64,000 nt of DNA from Streptomyces sp. NBC_01016 (GCF_026341035.1 NZ_JAPEOQ010000001.1:2542001-2606000), one strand, 5' to 3'; shown: positions 25,680-33,449, counted from the stretch's first letter. Program-made: numbers and translations. The notes: a model not told the origin generated them from the sequence alone.

Positions 25680-27644
25680 GTGGACCTGACGACCGGCGAA
25701 GCCTTGGGTGAGGCGGGAGTGGTGGAGCGGGCCGGCTGGCTCACCACGCTGGTCGGCGAGATGGTCGAAGGGTTGGTCAGCGCACACTGGACACAGGCTG
25801 ATCTGGCTCAACTGGCCTCCGGAGTCGACCGGTTCGGGGTGGCGTTGCCGTCGCAGGCGTGGATGGCGTTGCGCCGCCTGGGCTGGGGTTCGGTGGCACC
25901 GGAGGGTGTGTACGTGTCCGATCGGGTGGCGCGGATGGTGCAGGAACAGGCGGGCCGGGTCTTGAGGTCGGCCTGGTGGCGCGCCCAGCTTGCCGATGCG
26001 GTGCTGGCGACCTGGCCCGCCGATCCCGACCGCCGCACGACGCAGGAGTGGGAAGCGCTGCGGGCCGCGCTGCCCGATGGCAGCGGTGCGGTGGCATCCA
26101 GTGTGCTGAAGGCCCGCACCCGGCAGATCGCCGCCCACAGGGCCCGGCACGACTCGCTTCCGGCGGGGCTGACCGAGTGCGAGGACGTCCCGCGGGTAGG
26201 TGGGCAGGTGCTGCTGGCCGCCGTCGACCGTCGGATGGCCGTTCTGGAGCGCTGCGATCAGGACCCGGTCCGCTATGCGGTGCTGACTGTGCGGCTGCCA
26301 GTGCGGCCCGACCCTATGACCCGGACAGACTGGCATCCGGTGCGTCTCCGTTTCCGCCTGCCTCCGCATGTCCCCGCGGCCGCGGTGCTGTGCCCGCCCA
26401 CCCTGCGGATCCGCCAGGGCCGCCTGCTGCTGGACGTGCCCTACGCCCACCCGGTGCCCAAGACCGAAAAGTCGGGTCATCGGGTGGCCGTGGCCTTCGA
26501 TTGGGGACTGAACACCCTGTTCACCGGCGGCCGCCTGCACCTCTCCGACGAGGCCCAGCCCCGCGTGGTCACCGAGAGGCGGCCGCTGTTCTTCCGCGCG
26601 GACGGGGTGCTGGCCAAGACCGACCGGCTGCGCGTCCAGGGCGAGCACCTGCATACCCGCATCACTGCGCTCGATACCCTGACCGCGTCCCGCACCGCAC
26701 GCGGCCTGCCCCCGGATCCGTGGGTGCGCGGCAAGCTTTCCGTTCTGGAGGCGGAGCGGGAGCGGGTCGGCCGCAAGCGGTCTCGCCTCAACGCGCATCT
26801 GGCGCGGGCGGCGGCCCGGTTCATGGTCGACCACGCGCGGGCGGCCGGGGCGAGCGTCATCTATCTGGAGGATCTGCGGGACATGGAGGCCCGCGGCAGG
26901 GGCCGCACGCTGAACACTCGGCTGTCTCAGACGGTGCGCGGCGCGATCGTCACCCACGCCCGGCATCAGGCCGCCGTCCACGGCATCGCGGTGGTGATCG
27001 TCCCGCCGCGCGGCACGTCGAAGTACTGCCCGCGCTGCCTCACCGCCTTCCGTCACCACCGCGCCCCGGATGACCCCCGCCCCGGGTGGGCGTGGGCGAG
27101 CTGCCCGAACACTGCCTGCGGGTACAGCACCGGCCGGGATCAGGCCGCCTGGCAGCGGATCGGTGCCCGCGGGCTGACCCACCAGCACGCCACCTGCCCC
27201 GATCGCACCAGCGGCACCTATGTGATCCGCGGCGTCATCGAGGCCCTGGACCGCGCCAGTGCGGTCCACCCGCAGACTCCGGACCGCACCAAGAGCGGTC
27301 CGACAACCAGACGCCCTGTGCCCGGCAAGCGGCGCAGGGTCCCCGCCCCACCCGATACCCCCACCCCCGCCCCGGCGGGGACGACGGGTCCGGGTGGCAA
27401 GCGTCCGGCGGGGCGGCTCCCCACGCACCCGACACGCCGCAGCCAGCGGTGGCCACGGCAGCAGGGCCCGACCACGATTGGCACCCCTACACGGCCACCC
27501 CGGCCGAGCGGGGCACGACTCGGGGCAGGCTTCCACCGCCACGCCCACACCACACCCACCCGAAGGCAGAGGTGGCCGTGGCCGAGTCCCCCTCCCGGAC
27601 CATCCCGAACACCCGGGATGACTCAGGAAACCCAAGCCAATTAG
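25680..27644 (+). CDS. tnpB: Stand-alone TnpB-like RNA-guided nuclease (IS200/IS605-type), catalytic residues intact
   Basis: 654-codon frame starting GTG at 25680. The RuvC-like core is complete: Asp274 in VAFDWGLNTLF, Glu397 in VIYLEDLRDM, and Asp487 in GYSTGRDQAAW, with a zinc ribbon Cys450/Cys453 and Cys475/Cys480 inside the last segment. An alpha-helical region (about 350-385) precedes motif II. The N-terminal ~200 residues are longer than in minimal TnpB, and the last ~130 codons are Pro/Thr/Arg-rich with many A/T-ending codons, unlike the rest. No Y1 transposase (TnpA) gene is adjacent. In this family the protein cuts DNA using an RNA encoded by its own 3' end and flank. Whether this copy is mobile, homing or domesticated is not shown. 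Confidence 0.85.
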   Translation: MDLTTGEALGEAGVVERAGWLTTLVGEMVEGLVSAHWTQADLAQLASGVDRFGVALPSQAWMALRRLGWGSVAPEGVYVSDRVARMVQEQAGRVLRSAWWRAQLADAVLATWPADPDRRTTQEWEALRAALPDGSGAVASSVLKARTRQIAAHRARHDSLPAGLTECEDVPRVGGQVLLAAVDRRMAVLERCDQDPVRYAVLTVRLPVRPDPMTRTDWHPVRLRFRLPPHVPAAAVLCPPTLRIRQGRLLLDVPYAHPVPKTEKSGHRVAVAFDWGLNTLFTGGRLHLSDEAQPRVVTERRPLFFRADGVLAKTDRLRVQGEHLHTRITALDTLTASRTARGLPPDPWVRGKLSVLEAERERVGRKRSRLNAHLARAAARFMVDHARAAGASVIYLEDLRDMEARGRGRTLNTRLSQTVRGAIVTHARHQAAVHGIAVVIVPPRGTSKYCPRCLTAFRHHRAPDDPRPGWAWASCPNTACGYSTGRDQAAWQRIGARGLTHQHATCPDRTSGTYVIRGVIEALDRASAVHPQTPDRTKSGPTTRRPVPGKRRRVPAPPDTPTPAPAGTTGPGGKRPAGRLPTHPTRRSQRWPRQQGPTTIGTPTRPPRPSGARLGAGFHRHAHTTPTRRQRWPWPSPPPGPSRTPGMTQETQAN

Positions 27645-27650
27645 AGACGC
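27250..27650 (+). ncRNA. Candidate omega/reRNA scaffold at the tnpB 3' end with guide in the downstream flank
   Basis: In known TnpB loci the guide RNA overlaps the gene's 3' end and its guide comes from the sequence just past the element end. Here 27250-27641 is low-complexity with relaxed codon use and contains pairing segments: a 7-bp hairpin CATCCCG/CGGGATG at 27601-27620 and a long-range pair GACTCGG (27517-27523) with CCGAGTC (27582-27588). The guide would begin somewhere in 27621-27650 and read into the merR promoter. Boundaries are inferred. Confidence 0.3.
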
Positions 27651-27688
27651 TTGAGTCTCCACCCACTGGAAGGCCCAGACTCCTCGAC
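27651..27688 (+). promoter_or_regulatory. MerR-type promoter with 19-bp spacer and leaderless start
   Basis: -35 TTGAGT (27651-27656) and -10 CAGACT (27676-27681) are separated by 19 bp, the long spacer that MerR regulators untwist. Inverted repeats sit inside: GAGTCT (27653-27658) with AGACTC (27677-27682) and TCCA-cccac-TGGA (27658-27670). The ATG follows the -10 by seven bases, so the mRNA would be leaderless. Autoregulation is likely. Confidence 0.7.
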
Positions 27689-28603
27689 ATGATCGACGAC
27701 GGCCCGCAGCTGCTCACGATCGGACAGCTGGCACGCCGCACCGGCCTCACGGTGCGCACCATCCGGTTCTGGTCCGACGAGGGCGTACTGCACCCCATGG
27801 CCCGCAGCGAGGGCGGCTACCGGCTCTACGACGCCGAGTCCGTGGCCCGCCTGGAGCTGATCCGCACCCTGCGCCAGCTGGGCCTCGGCCTGGACGACGT
27901 ACGGAAGATCCTTTCCGGGGACCGGGACATCGCGTCCGTCGCCGCCGCGCACGTGGCGGCGCTCGACGCGCAGATCCAGGTGCTGCGGCTCAACCGGGCC
28001 GTGCTGTCGACCGTCGCGAAACGCAATTCGAGCGCCGAGGAGATGGCCCTGATGAACAAGCTGGCACGACAGTCCGCCGCCGAGCGCAAGCGGATCATGG
28101 ACGACTTCGCCGAGGAGATGCTGCACGGCCTGGACACCGTCGACCCGGCGGTCCAGGAGCGGATGCGGAACATGAGCGCGGGCCTGCCGGACGACCCGAC
28201 GCCCGAGCAGGTCGACGCCTGGGTGGAGCTGGCCGAACTGCTCCAGGACCCGGCGTTCAAGGCCCGCATGCGGCAGGCCACCGAGTACAACGCGGCCGAC
28301 CGCACCCCCGAGGACGCGGCCGGCTCGTCCATGGTGTTCCTGCAGAAGCTGGTCGCGCTCGCGGGCGACGCGGTGCGGGACGGGATCGACCCGCAGTCGA
28401 CCGCCGCGGAGCCGGTGTTGCAGGAGTTGCTCGGCGACGCGGACCGGTCCGCCGTCCTCGACCGGCTGCTCGCCACGATGGACGACAAGGTGGCCCGCTA
28501 CCGGGAACTCCTCGGCGTTCTGAAGGGCGGCACCCCCGAGCACCCGTACCGCGAGGAGTTCGCCTGGGTACTCGCCGCACTGCGCGCTCACGCCTCCGGA
28601 TAA
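27689..28603 (+). CDS. MerR-family transcriptional regulator
   Basis: 304 residues. The N-terminal MerR winged HTH (about 8-75) reads LLTIGQLARRTGLTVRTIRFWSDEGVLHPMARSEGGYRLYD, followed by the dimerisation coiled coil (about 85-130) and a ~170-residue all-helical C-terminal domain without the cysteines of metal sensors, so a small-molecule or unknown effector is likely. I chose ATG 27689 because the HTH begins right after it and a MerR-type promoter ends seven bases upstream. The tnpB stop lies 44 bp upstream, placing the mobile-type gene directly against this promoter. Confidence 0.9.
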   Translation: MIDDGPQLLTIGQLARRTGLTVRTIRFWSDEGVLHPMARSEGGYRLYDAESVARLELIRTLRQLGLGLDDVRKILSGDRDIASVAAAHVAALDAQIQVLRLNRAVLSTVAKRNSSAEEMALMNKLARQSAAERKRIMDDFAEEMLHGLDTVDPAVQERMRNMSAGLPDDPTPEQVDAWVELAELLQDPAFKARMRQATEYNAADRTPEDAAGSSMVFLQKLVALAGDAVRDGIDPQSTAAEPVLQELLGDADRSAVLDRLLATMDDKVARYRELLGVLKGGTPEHPYREEFAWVLAALRAHASG

Positions 28604-28649
28604 TCTGACCCCCGTCAATACGGCAGTACGAAAATCGAGGGGTGACCCG

Positions 28650-28862
28650 GTGGCGGACATCGAGGAAGCACGCAAGGCGTTCGATCGGTTCGACGCGGAC
28701 GGCGACGGCTTCATCACGGCGGCCGAGTACAAGAGCGCCATGGCGCAGATGGGCGACTTCAACGTCACGGACTCCGTGGCCGAGGTGCTCATCGCCGGGC
28801 AGGACGCCAACGGGGACAAGCGGCTCTCGTTCGACGAGTTCTGGGCGAACCTGAACAAGTGA
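28650..28862 (+). CDS. Small EF-hand calcium-binding protein
   Basis: 70-residue calmodulin-like protein with two canonical EF-hand loops: residues 15-26 (DADGDGFITAAE) and 53-64 (DANGDKRLSFDE), both with acidic residues at positions 1, 3, 5 and 12. This matches the small calcium-binding (Cab-type) proteins of Streptomyces, which buffer or sense cytosolic calcium. GTG start at 28650 with GAGGGGTGA upstream. A strong hairpin follows immediately. Confidence 0.92.
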   Translation: MADIEEARKAFDRFDADGDGFITAAEYKSAMAQMGDFNVTDSVAEVLIAGQDANGDKRLSFDEFWANLNK

Positions 28863-28867
28863 GCCCG

Positions 28868-28910
28868 GACACCAGTGGGGCGTGCGCGCGGCGCACGCCC
28901 CACCGGTGTC
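28868..28910. terminator. Bidirectional terminator between EF-hand gene and leuA
   Basis: Long hairpin: GACACC and GTGGGGCGTGCGC pair with GCGCACGCCCCAC and GGTGTC around a GCG loop, with one mismatch. It fills the whole gap between the convergent stops at 28862 and 28911. Confidence 0.85.
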
Positions 28911-30617
28911 TCACGCCCCGGCCGCGGCCCTGTTCACCGCCGACAGCACCGCCCGTACGGAAGCGGCCAGCACCGACGTGTCACGGCCCGCGCCCCACAC
29001 CGGCACCCCGCCGACCCGGCAGTGCGCGAACGCGACGGTCTCGGCCTCCCGCCCCGCCGTCAGCGCGTGCTGGGTGTAGTCCAGGACGTCCACGTCCCGG
29101 CCGGCCGCCGCGAGCGCGTCCGCGAAGGCCGCCAGCGGGCCGTTCCCCTTGCCCTCCAACTCCCGTGCCGCACCGTCGACTTCGAGCGTGCACGTGAAGC
29201 GGTGCACGGCGCCGTCCTGCCGCGCCGACCAGCCGTCGGCGAGCGCCACGGGCCCTGTGACATTCAGATAGGCCGCACGGAACAGGGCGTACAGCTCGTC
29301 CGGCTCCGCCTCGCGGCCGCTGTCGTCCGTGGCCTCCTGCACGATCCGCGCGTACTCGGGCCGCAGCGCCCGCGGCAGGTCGACGCCGTGGTGCTCCTTC
29401 AGCAGATACGCCATCCCGCCCTTGCCCGACTGCGAGTTGACGCGGATCACGGCCTCGTACGTACGCCCCACATCGGCCGGGTCGATCGGCAGATACGGCA
29501 CGTTCCACGGCTCGTCCGGGTGCGCGGCGCGGTGCGCGAAGCCCTTGGAGATGGCGTCCTGGTGGGTGCCGGAGAAGGCGGTGTAGACGAGTTCACCGCC
29601 GTACGGGTGCCGGGGGTGCACCGGCAGCCGGTTGCAGAACTCGACCGTCTCGCGCACCGCGTCGATGTCCGAGAAGTCGATCATCGGGTCGACGCCCTGC
29701 GCGTACAGGTTCATGGCGAGGGTGACGAGATCGACGTTCCCCGTCCGCTCGCCGTTGCCGAACAGGCAGCCCTCCACCCGCTGCGCCCCTGCCAGGACCG
29801 CGAGTTCGGCGCAGGCGACGCCGGTGCCGCGGTCGTTGTGCGGGTGCACGGAGAGGATGACGGACTCGCGGCGGGCGAGGTTCCGGTGCATGTACTCGAT
29901 CTGGTCGGCGTACACGTTGGGCGTCGAGATCTCGACGGTCGTCGGCAGATTGTGGGTCACCGGGCGCTCGGGGCTCGCGTCCCACAGCTCGGTCAGCCCG
30001 TTGCACACCTCCAGGGCGAAGTCCGGCTCGGTGACGTTGAAGGTCTCCGGGGCGAACTGGAAGCGGATGTGCGCGTCCGGTCGGGCGTCGGCGAGGCGGG
30101 CCATGTGCGCGGCGGCCTCGCGGACGGTGCGCTGGATCTCGGCCCGCGTCATGCCGAGCACGACGTCGCGCCACGTGGGGGAGGTGGGGATGTAGAGGTG
30201 CACCACGGCGCGCGGCAGCCCCTCGATCGAGGCGAAGGTCCGCTCGATCAGATCCGGCTTGGCGGGCGTGAACACGACGGGGGTGACGTCATCGGGCACG
30301 GCGCCCGCCGCGACCTGCTCGACCAGGTGACGTACGAAGTCGAAGTCCGTCCGGCTCGCCGACGGATAGCCGATCTCGATCTCCTTGAAGCCCATCCCCA
30401 CCAGCAGATCGAAGAAGCGGCGCTTGCGGGCGGTGTCCATCGGCTCGGCGAGCGCCTGATTGCCGTCGCGCAGATCGACGGGCACCCACAGCGGCGCCTC
30501 TGTGAGCCGCTTCGACGGCCAACTCCGGTCAATCGCAGGGATGTTGACGCGCTCGTGGTCGGGCCGGTAGCGGTGATACGGCATCGGGCCCGGGGTCTGC
30601 GGATTCCAGCGGTACAT
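28911..30617 (-). CDS. leuA: 2-isopropylmalate synthase
   Basis: 568-residue enzyme condensing 2-ketoisovalerate with acetyl-CoA, the committed step of leucine synthesis. The catalytic TIM-barrel motif [12 protein letters not shown], the HNDRGTGVA metal/active-site segment and [13 protein letters not shown] are clear, followed by a C-terminal LeuA allosteric (leucine-feedback) domain after about residue 440. It has the length of the long actinobacterial LeuA. ATG at 30617, with AGGAAGG about 11 bases upstream. The 5' leader encodes a leucine-rich peptide and alternative hairpins, implying attenuation; the divergent GntR gene shares the promoter region. Confidence 0.96.
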   Translation of the reverse strand: MYRWNPQTPGPMPYHRYRPDHERVNIPAIDRSWPSKRLTEAPLWVPVDLRDGNQALAEPMDTARKRRFFDLLVGMGFKEIEIGYPSASRTDFDFVRHLVEQVAAGAVPDDVTPVVFTPAKPDLIERTFASIEGLPRAVVHLYIPTSPTWRDVVLGMTRAEIQRTVREAAAHMARLADARPDAHIRFQFAPETFNVTEPDFALEVCNGLTELWDASPERPVTHNLPTTVEISTPNVYADQIEYMHRNLARRESVILSVHPHNDRGTGVACAELAVLAGAQRVEGCLFGNGERTGNVDLVTLAMNLYAQGVDPMIDFSDIDAVRETVEFCNRLPVHPRHPYGGELVYTAFSGTHQDAISKGFAHRAAHPDEPWNVPYLPIDPADVGRTYEAVIRVNSQSGKGGMAYLLKEHHGVDLPRALRPEYARIVQEATDDSGREAEPDELYALFRAAYLNVTGPVALADGWSARQDGAVHRFTCTLEVDGAARELEGKGNGPLAAFADALAAAGRDVDVLDYTQHALTAGREAETVAFAHCRVGGVPVWGAGRDTSVLAASVRAVLSAVNRAAAGA

Positions 30618-30640
30618 GGTGGCTGAGGCCTTCCTCGGCT

Positions 30641-30693
30641 CGGTCGTGCGGGGACGACCGGCAGCACGGCACCCCGCGGCGGGGTGCCGGTCG
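30641..30693 (-). promoter_or_regulatory. leuA attenuator: mutually exclusive hairpins
   Basis: Three stems compete. GGCACCCC (30668-30675) pairs with GGGGTGCC (30681-30688); CGACCGGC (30655-30662) pairs with GCCGGTCG (30686-30693); and CGGTCGT (30641-30647) pairs with ACGACCG (30654-30660). The second shares bases with both others. This region directly follows the leader peptide stop, as in leucine attenuation. Confidence 0.75.
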
Positions 30694-30695
30694 CG

Positions 30696-30740
30696 TCAGG
30701 CCCCGCCGCGGCAGCCGAGAAGAAGGAGTCCGCGGAACAT
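30696..30740 (-). CDS. leuL: Leucine leader peptide (14 aa, four consecutive Leu codons)
   Basis: ATG at 30740 encodes MFRGLLLLGCRGGA and stops at TGA 30696-30698. Four successive leucine codons (CTC CTT CTT CTC), including two CTT codons that are rare in this GC-rich genome, lie just before the attenuator stems, so ribosome stalling during leucine shortage would change leuA leader folding. The -10 TAGTCT ends seven bases before the ATG, making the leader mRNA leaderless. Confidence 0.8.
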   Translation of the reverse strand: MFRGLLLLGCRGGA

Positions 30741-30747
30741 GCCCGCT

Positions 30748-30794
30748 AGACTAGCCACACCTCAGGTCCTCAGACAAGTACTCCTCAGACAAGT
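30748..30794. promoter_or_regulatory. leuA promoter overlapped by GntR-type operator direct repeats
   Basis: Minus strand: -35 TTGTCT (30772-30777), 18-bp spacer, -10 TAGTCT (30748-30753). Plus strand: CCTCAGACAAGT occurs twice (30768-30779 and 30783-30794), 15 bp apart; the first copy covers the leuA -35. The divergent GntR gene starts at 30805, so autoregulation plus leuA control is inferred. Confidence 0.6.
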
Positions 30795-30804
30795 TGGTGA
30801 TCCC

Positions 30805-31509
30805 GTGTCGTCGCCGACCGGCCCCCTCCGTCCCAGCCCGCTCGTCGAACAGGCCGCGGAGCGCCTTCGCGCCCAGATCGCCGACGGCGCCTGGCCCCTC
30901 GGCACCCGCCTGCCCGGCGAGACCACACTGGCCAAGGACCTCGGCGTCGGCCGCTCCACGGTCCGCGAGGCCCTGCGCGCGCTCACGGGCCAGGGGATGC
31001 TGCGGCCGAAGCAGGGCGCGGGCGTCTTCGTCACGGCGCTGCGCCCGGTCGAGGACTGGCCGACCCGGCTGCGCCGCGCGGCGGTCGCCGACGTCTACGA
31101 AGTCCGTACGCTCCTGGAGATCCAGGCCGCACGCCTCGCCGCCGAGCGCCGCACGGACGAGGACATCGCCGCGATGCGGGCCGCGCTCGACGCACGCAGG
31201 GGTGCGGCCGGCGGCCCCGGCGGCGCGTTCGTCGACGCCGACATCGCGCTGCACGCCACCGTTGTCGCGGCCGCCCGCAACCCGGTCCTCACCGACCTCT
31301 TCGCCGAGTTCGCCCCGGCGCTGCGTGAGGCCCTGGTCGACCTCCTCGCGCTGGTCGACGTACAGCAGGCGGAGCAGGACCACGGGGACGCGGCGCACGC
31401 GGATCTGGTCGAGGCGGTGGCGGCGGGGGACGCGGAGGCGGCGGGGCGGGCTGCGCGGGACGAACTGACCGTGATGCAGGGGAAGTTGGCCTCGCGGGAG
31501 GCCGAGTGA
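30805..31509 (+). CDS. GntR-family (FadR subfamily) transcriptional regulator
   Basis: 234 residues. N-terminal winged HTH (about 8-75: LVEQAAERLRAQIADGAWPLGTRLPGETTLAKDLGVGRSTVREALRALTGQGML) and a C-terminal FCD all-helical ligand domain (about 95-225; ADIALHATVVAAARNPVL is the FCD metal/ligand helix). The GTG at 30805 is chosen because the HTH begins directly after it; the ribosome site is weak. It is divergent from leuA and repeats upstream look like its operator. Many FCD regulators sense amino- or carboxylic acids; a branched-chain intermediate is only a guess. Confidence 0.9.
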   Translation: MSSPTGPLRPSPLVEQAAERLRAQIADGAWPLGTRLPGETTLAKDLGVGRSTVREALRALTGQGMLRPKQGAGVFVTALRPVEDWPTRLRRAAVADVYEVRTLLEIQAARLAAERRTDEDIAAMRAALDARRGAAGGPGGAFVDADIALHATVVAAARNPVLTDLFAEFAPALREALVDLLALVDVQQAEQDHGDAAHADLVEAVAAGDAEAAGRAARDELTVMQGKLASREAE

Positions 31510-31621
31510 GCCCGATTGGCCCGTTTGGGGGCGGTCTGGGAATAGCCCGCGGGACCTCCCGGTTCGCAGTCCACGTAGATACGTGCGTGAATCCGCTGAC
31601 CCCGAAGAGCAAGGGCACGAC

Positions 31622-32284
31622 ATGAAGATCGGCATCATCGGCGCGGGCAACATCGGTGGCAACCTCACCCGGCGCCTCACCCCCGTCGGCCACGACGTCC
31701 ACGTCGCGAACTCCCGCGGTCCCCACACCCTGACCGCACTGGCCGAGGAGACCGGCGCGACTGCCGCCACGATCGAGGACGCGGTGCGCGACGCGCAGGT
31801 CGTGGTCGTCACGATCCCGCTCAAGGCCGTGCCGAACCTGCCCAAGGGCCTCCTGGGCACGGCGGCCCCCGACGTCACCGTCATCGACACCGGCAACTAC
31901 TACCCGCAGCAGCGCGACGGGAAGATCGCCGGGATCGAGGACGAGGGCCTGACCGAGAGCCGCTGGACGGAGCGGCAGCTCGGCCACCAGGTGGTCAAGG
32001 TCTTCAACGGCACCTACGCCCACGACATCCTCGACAAGCCCCGCCCGTCCGGCGACCCGCAGCGCGTCTCCCTGCCCATCGCGAGCGACGACGCGGCCGC
32101 GAAGCAGGTCGTCTCGGCGCTCCTCGACGAGATCGGCTTCGACACCGTGGACGCCGGCGGCCAGGACGAGTCCTGGCGCCAGCAGCCCGGCACCCCGGTC
32201 TACGGCCTCGCGTCCGACGCGGCGGCGGTGCGCAAGGCGCTGGACGCGGCGTCCCCGGAGCGCACGGCGGAGTGGCGGGCCTGA
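31622..32284 (+). CDS. NAD(P)-binding oxidoreductase, F420-dependent NADP reductase-like
   Basis: 220 residues with a Rossmann N-terminus KIGIIGAGNIGGNLTRRL and the NSRGP motif after strand beta-2, which favours NADP. The family includes NADPH:F420 oxidoreductases and related dehydrogenases; the C-terminal part (VKVFNGTYAHDIL, LPIASDDAAAKQVVSALLDEIGFDTVDAG) fits. ATG at 31622 with AAGGG eight bases upstream. A CACGTA-GA-TACGTG palindrome lies at 31572-31585 upstream. Physiological substrate unknown. Confidence 0.85.
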   Translation: MKIGIIGAGNIGGNLTRRLTPVGHDVHVANSRGPHTLTALAEETGATAATIEDAVRDAQVVVVTIPLKAVPNLPKGLLGTAAPDVTVIDTGNYYPQQRDGKIAGIEDEGLTESRWTERQLGHQVVKVFNGTYAHDILDKPRPSGDPQRVSLPIASDDAAAKQVVSALLDEIGFDTVDAGGQDESWRQQPGTPVYGLASDAAAVRKALDAASPERTAEWRA

Positions 32285-32306
32285 CCGCCCAAGGCCTCAA
32301 CTCTCG

Positions 32307-32858
32307 TCAGGGCGTGGCCCATTCACGCAGCGAAGCCTCGCTCGCGAAGTCGGCCACGTTCTTGTCGAGGGGGCTGTCGGTGTACTGGTGGATCTTCCAG
32401 TCCGCCTCGATGCGGGGCCTGCCCGCGGTGACGTAGTCGGCGATCCAGAGGCCGTCGCCGGCGTAGGACGTCGTATCGATGTTCTGCCAATAGTTCTTGT
32501 TTGCGTAGAGCAGGGTCCGGTGGTTGGGCCGCAGCCGCTTCACCTCGCGGATGAACTTGTCCTTCTCCGCGTTGCTCGCGTGGGTGCCCTCGCCGGTCGT
32601 CTCCCAGTCGGCGGCCAGCAGGTCCCCGGCCTTCTCCGGGGCCTTGCTCACGAAGTACTCGGCCTGCGCCGTGATGTTCCCCGGCCACAGGAAGTGGTAG
32701 AAGCCGACGACGCACCCGGCGTCACGGGCCCGCTTCGTCTGGGCGGTCAGGCGCGGATTGACGTACGAGCGCCCCTCCGTGGCCTTGATGAAGACGAAGG
32801 ACAGGCCGTCCGTGTCGAAGGTGGACTGGTGCGAGCTGACGTCGATGCCACGGATCAT
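32307..32858 (-). CDS. GH25 muramidase (lysozyme), no signal peptide
   Basis: 183-residue glycoside hydrolase 25 domain: opening IRGIDVSSHQ, GFYHFLWPG, and the catalytic DWE in LLAADWETTGEG, ending in KIHQYTDSPLDKNVADF. It would cut the glycan backbone of peptidoglycan. ATG at 32858 has AGGAGG five bases upstream; the alternative upstream start adds a basic, non-signal stretch. There is no signal peptide, cell-wall binding domain or holin neighbour, so export, or an internal or lytic role, is unclear. It is divergent from the DoxX-like gene. Confidence 0.88.
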   Translation of the reverse strand: MIRGIDVSSHQSTFDTDGLSFVFIKATEGRSYVNPRLTAQTKRARDAGCVVGFYHFLWPGNITAQAEYFVSKAPEKAGDLLAADWETTGEGTHASNAEKDKFIREVKRLRPNHRTLLYANKNYWQNIDTTSYAGDGLWIADYVTAGRPRIEADWKIHQYTDSPLDKNVADFASEASLREWATP

Positions 32859-32983
32859 GCGGGCCTCCTGGTCTGTGGGGCGACGAGGTCGAACTTTCAT
32901 CGTCCCTGATCGGGTGCCCGCCGATGTCACGTTTGCGCAGGGTGGTACGTCCGAGTGGTGAACTCTTCCCGAAGGAGCACACC

Positions 32984-33328
32984 ATGTTCACCGTCCATGT
33001 CATCGTCACCGTTCTCGCCGCCGTCGTCTACGGCTCCGCGGCTGTCGCCAATTTCGTCGGTCACCCCTATCCGAAGGCCGAGGCCGACAAGCTCGGGGTG
33101 CCGTACTCCTGGATGCCGTGGCTGGGGACCGCGCTCGGGGCGGGGGCGCTGGGGCTGCTCGCCGGGTTCGTGGTGCCGGCGCTCGGTGTCGCGGCGGGTA
33201 TCGGGCTCGTCCTGTACTTCGTGGGGGCGCTGGGCGCGCATGTCCGCGTGGGCGACCGGCACCTCGGGCCGTGGGCCTTCTGCTTCGTGCTCGCCGTCGC
33301 CGCCCTGGTGCTGCGGATCACTGTCTAG
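32984..33328 (+). CDS. DoxX-like small membrane protein
   Basis: 114 residues with four hydrophobic helices; FVGHPYPKAEADKLGVPYSWMPWLGTALGAGALGLL and the final LGPWAFCFVLAVAALVLRI are typical of the DoxX-like family of unknown function. ATG at 32984 with AAGGAG seven bases upstream. No operon partner. Confidence 0.85.
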   Translation: MFTVHVIVTVLAAVVYGSAAVANFVGHPYPKAEADKLGVPYSWMPWLGTALGAGALGLLAGFVVPALGVAAGIGLVLYFVGALGAHVRVGDRHLGPWAFCFVLAVAALVLRITV

Positions 33329-33449
33329 TACGCGCATGAGCTGCCGCAATCTTGGAACACGCTTTGCAACGCGGTACGCAACTGCCGTGCCCCGCTCGGC
33401 TGTCTCACAGGGAGGCGGCCCCCGGTAGAGGGCACGCGGTGACGGAGAA

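Noticed and set aside
25680..27644. Cas12 effector of a CRISPR system
   Set aside because: No repeat array, cas1/cas2 or other cas gene is present within the window; size and zinc-ribbon layout fit TnpB better.
25257..27662. 801-codon minus-strand frame opposite tnpB
   Set aside because: Antisense shadow; the plus strand carries all RuvC and zinc-ribbon motifs in order.
33350..33380. ECF sigma (SigE-like) promoter GGAAC upstream of the third Ldt gene
   Set aside because: GGAAC is present but the matching -10 and spacing are not convincing, so it is not listed as a feature.
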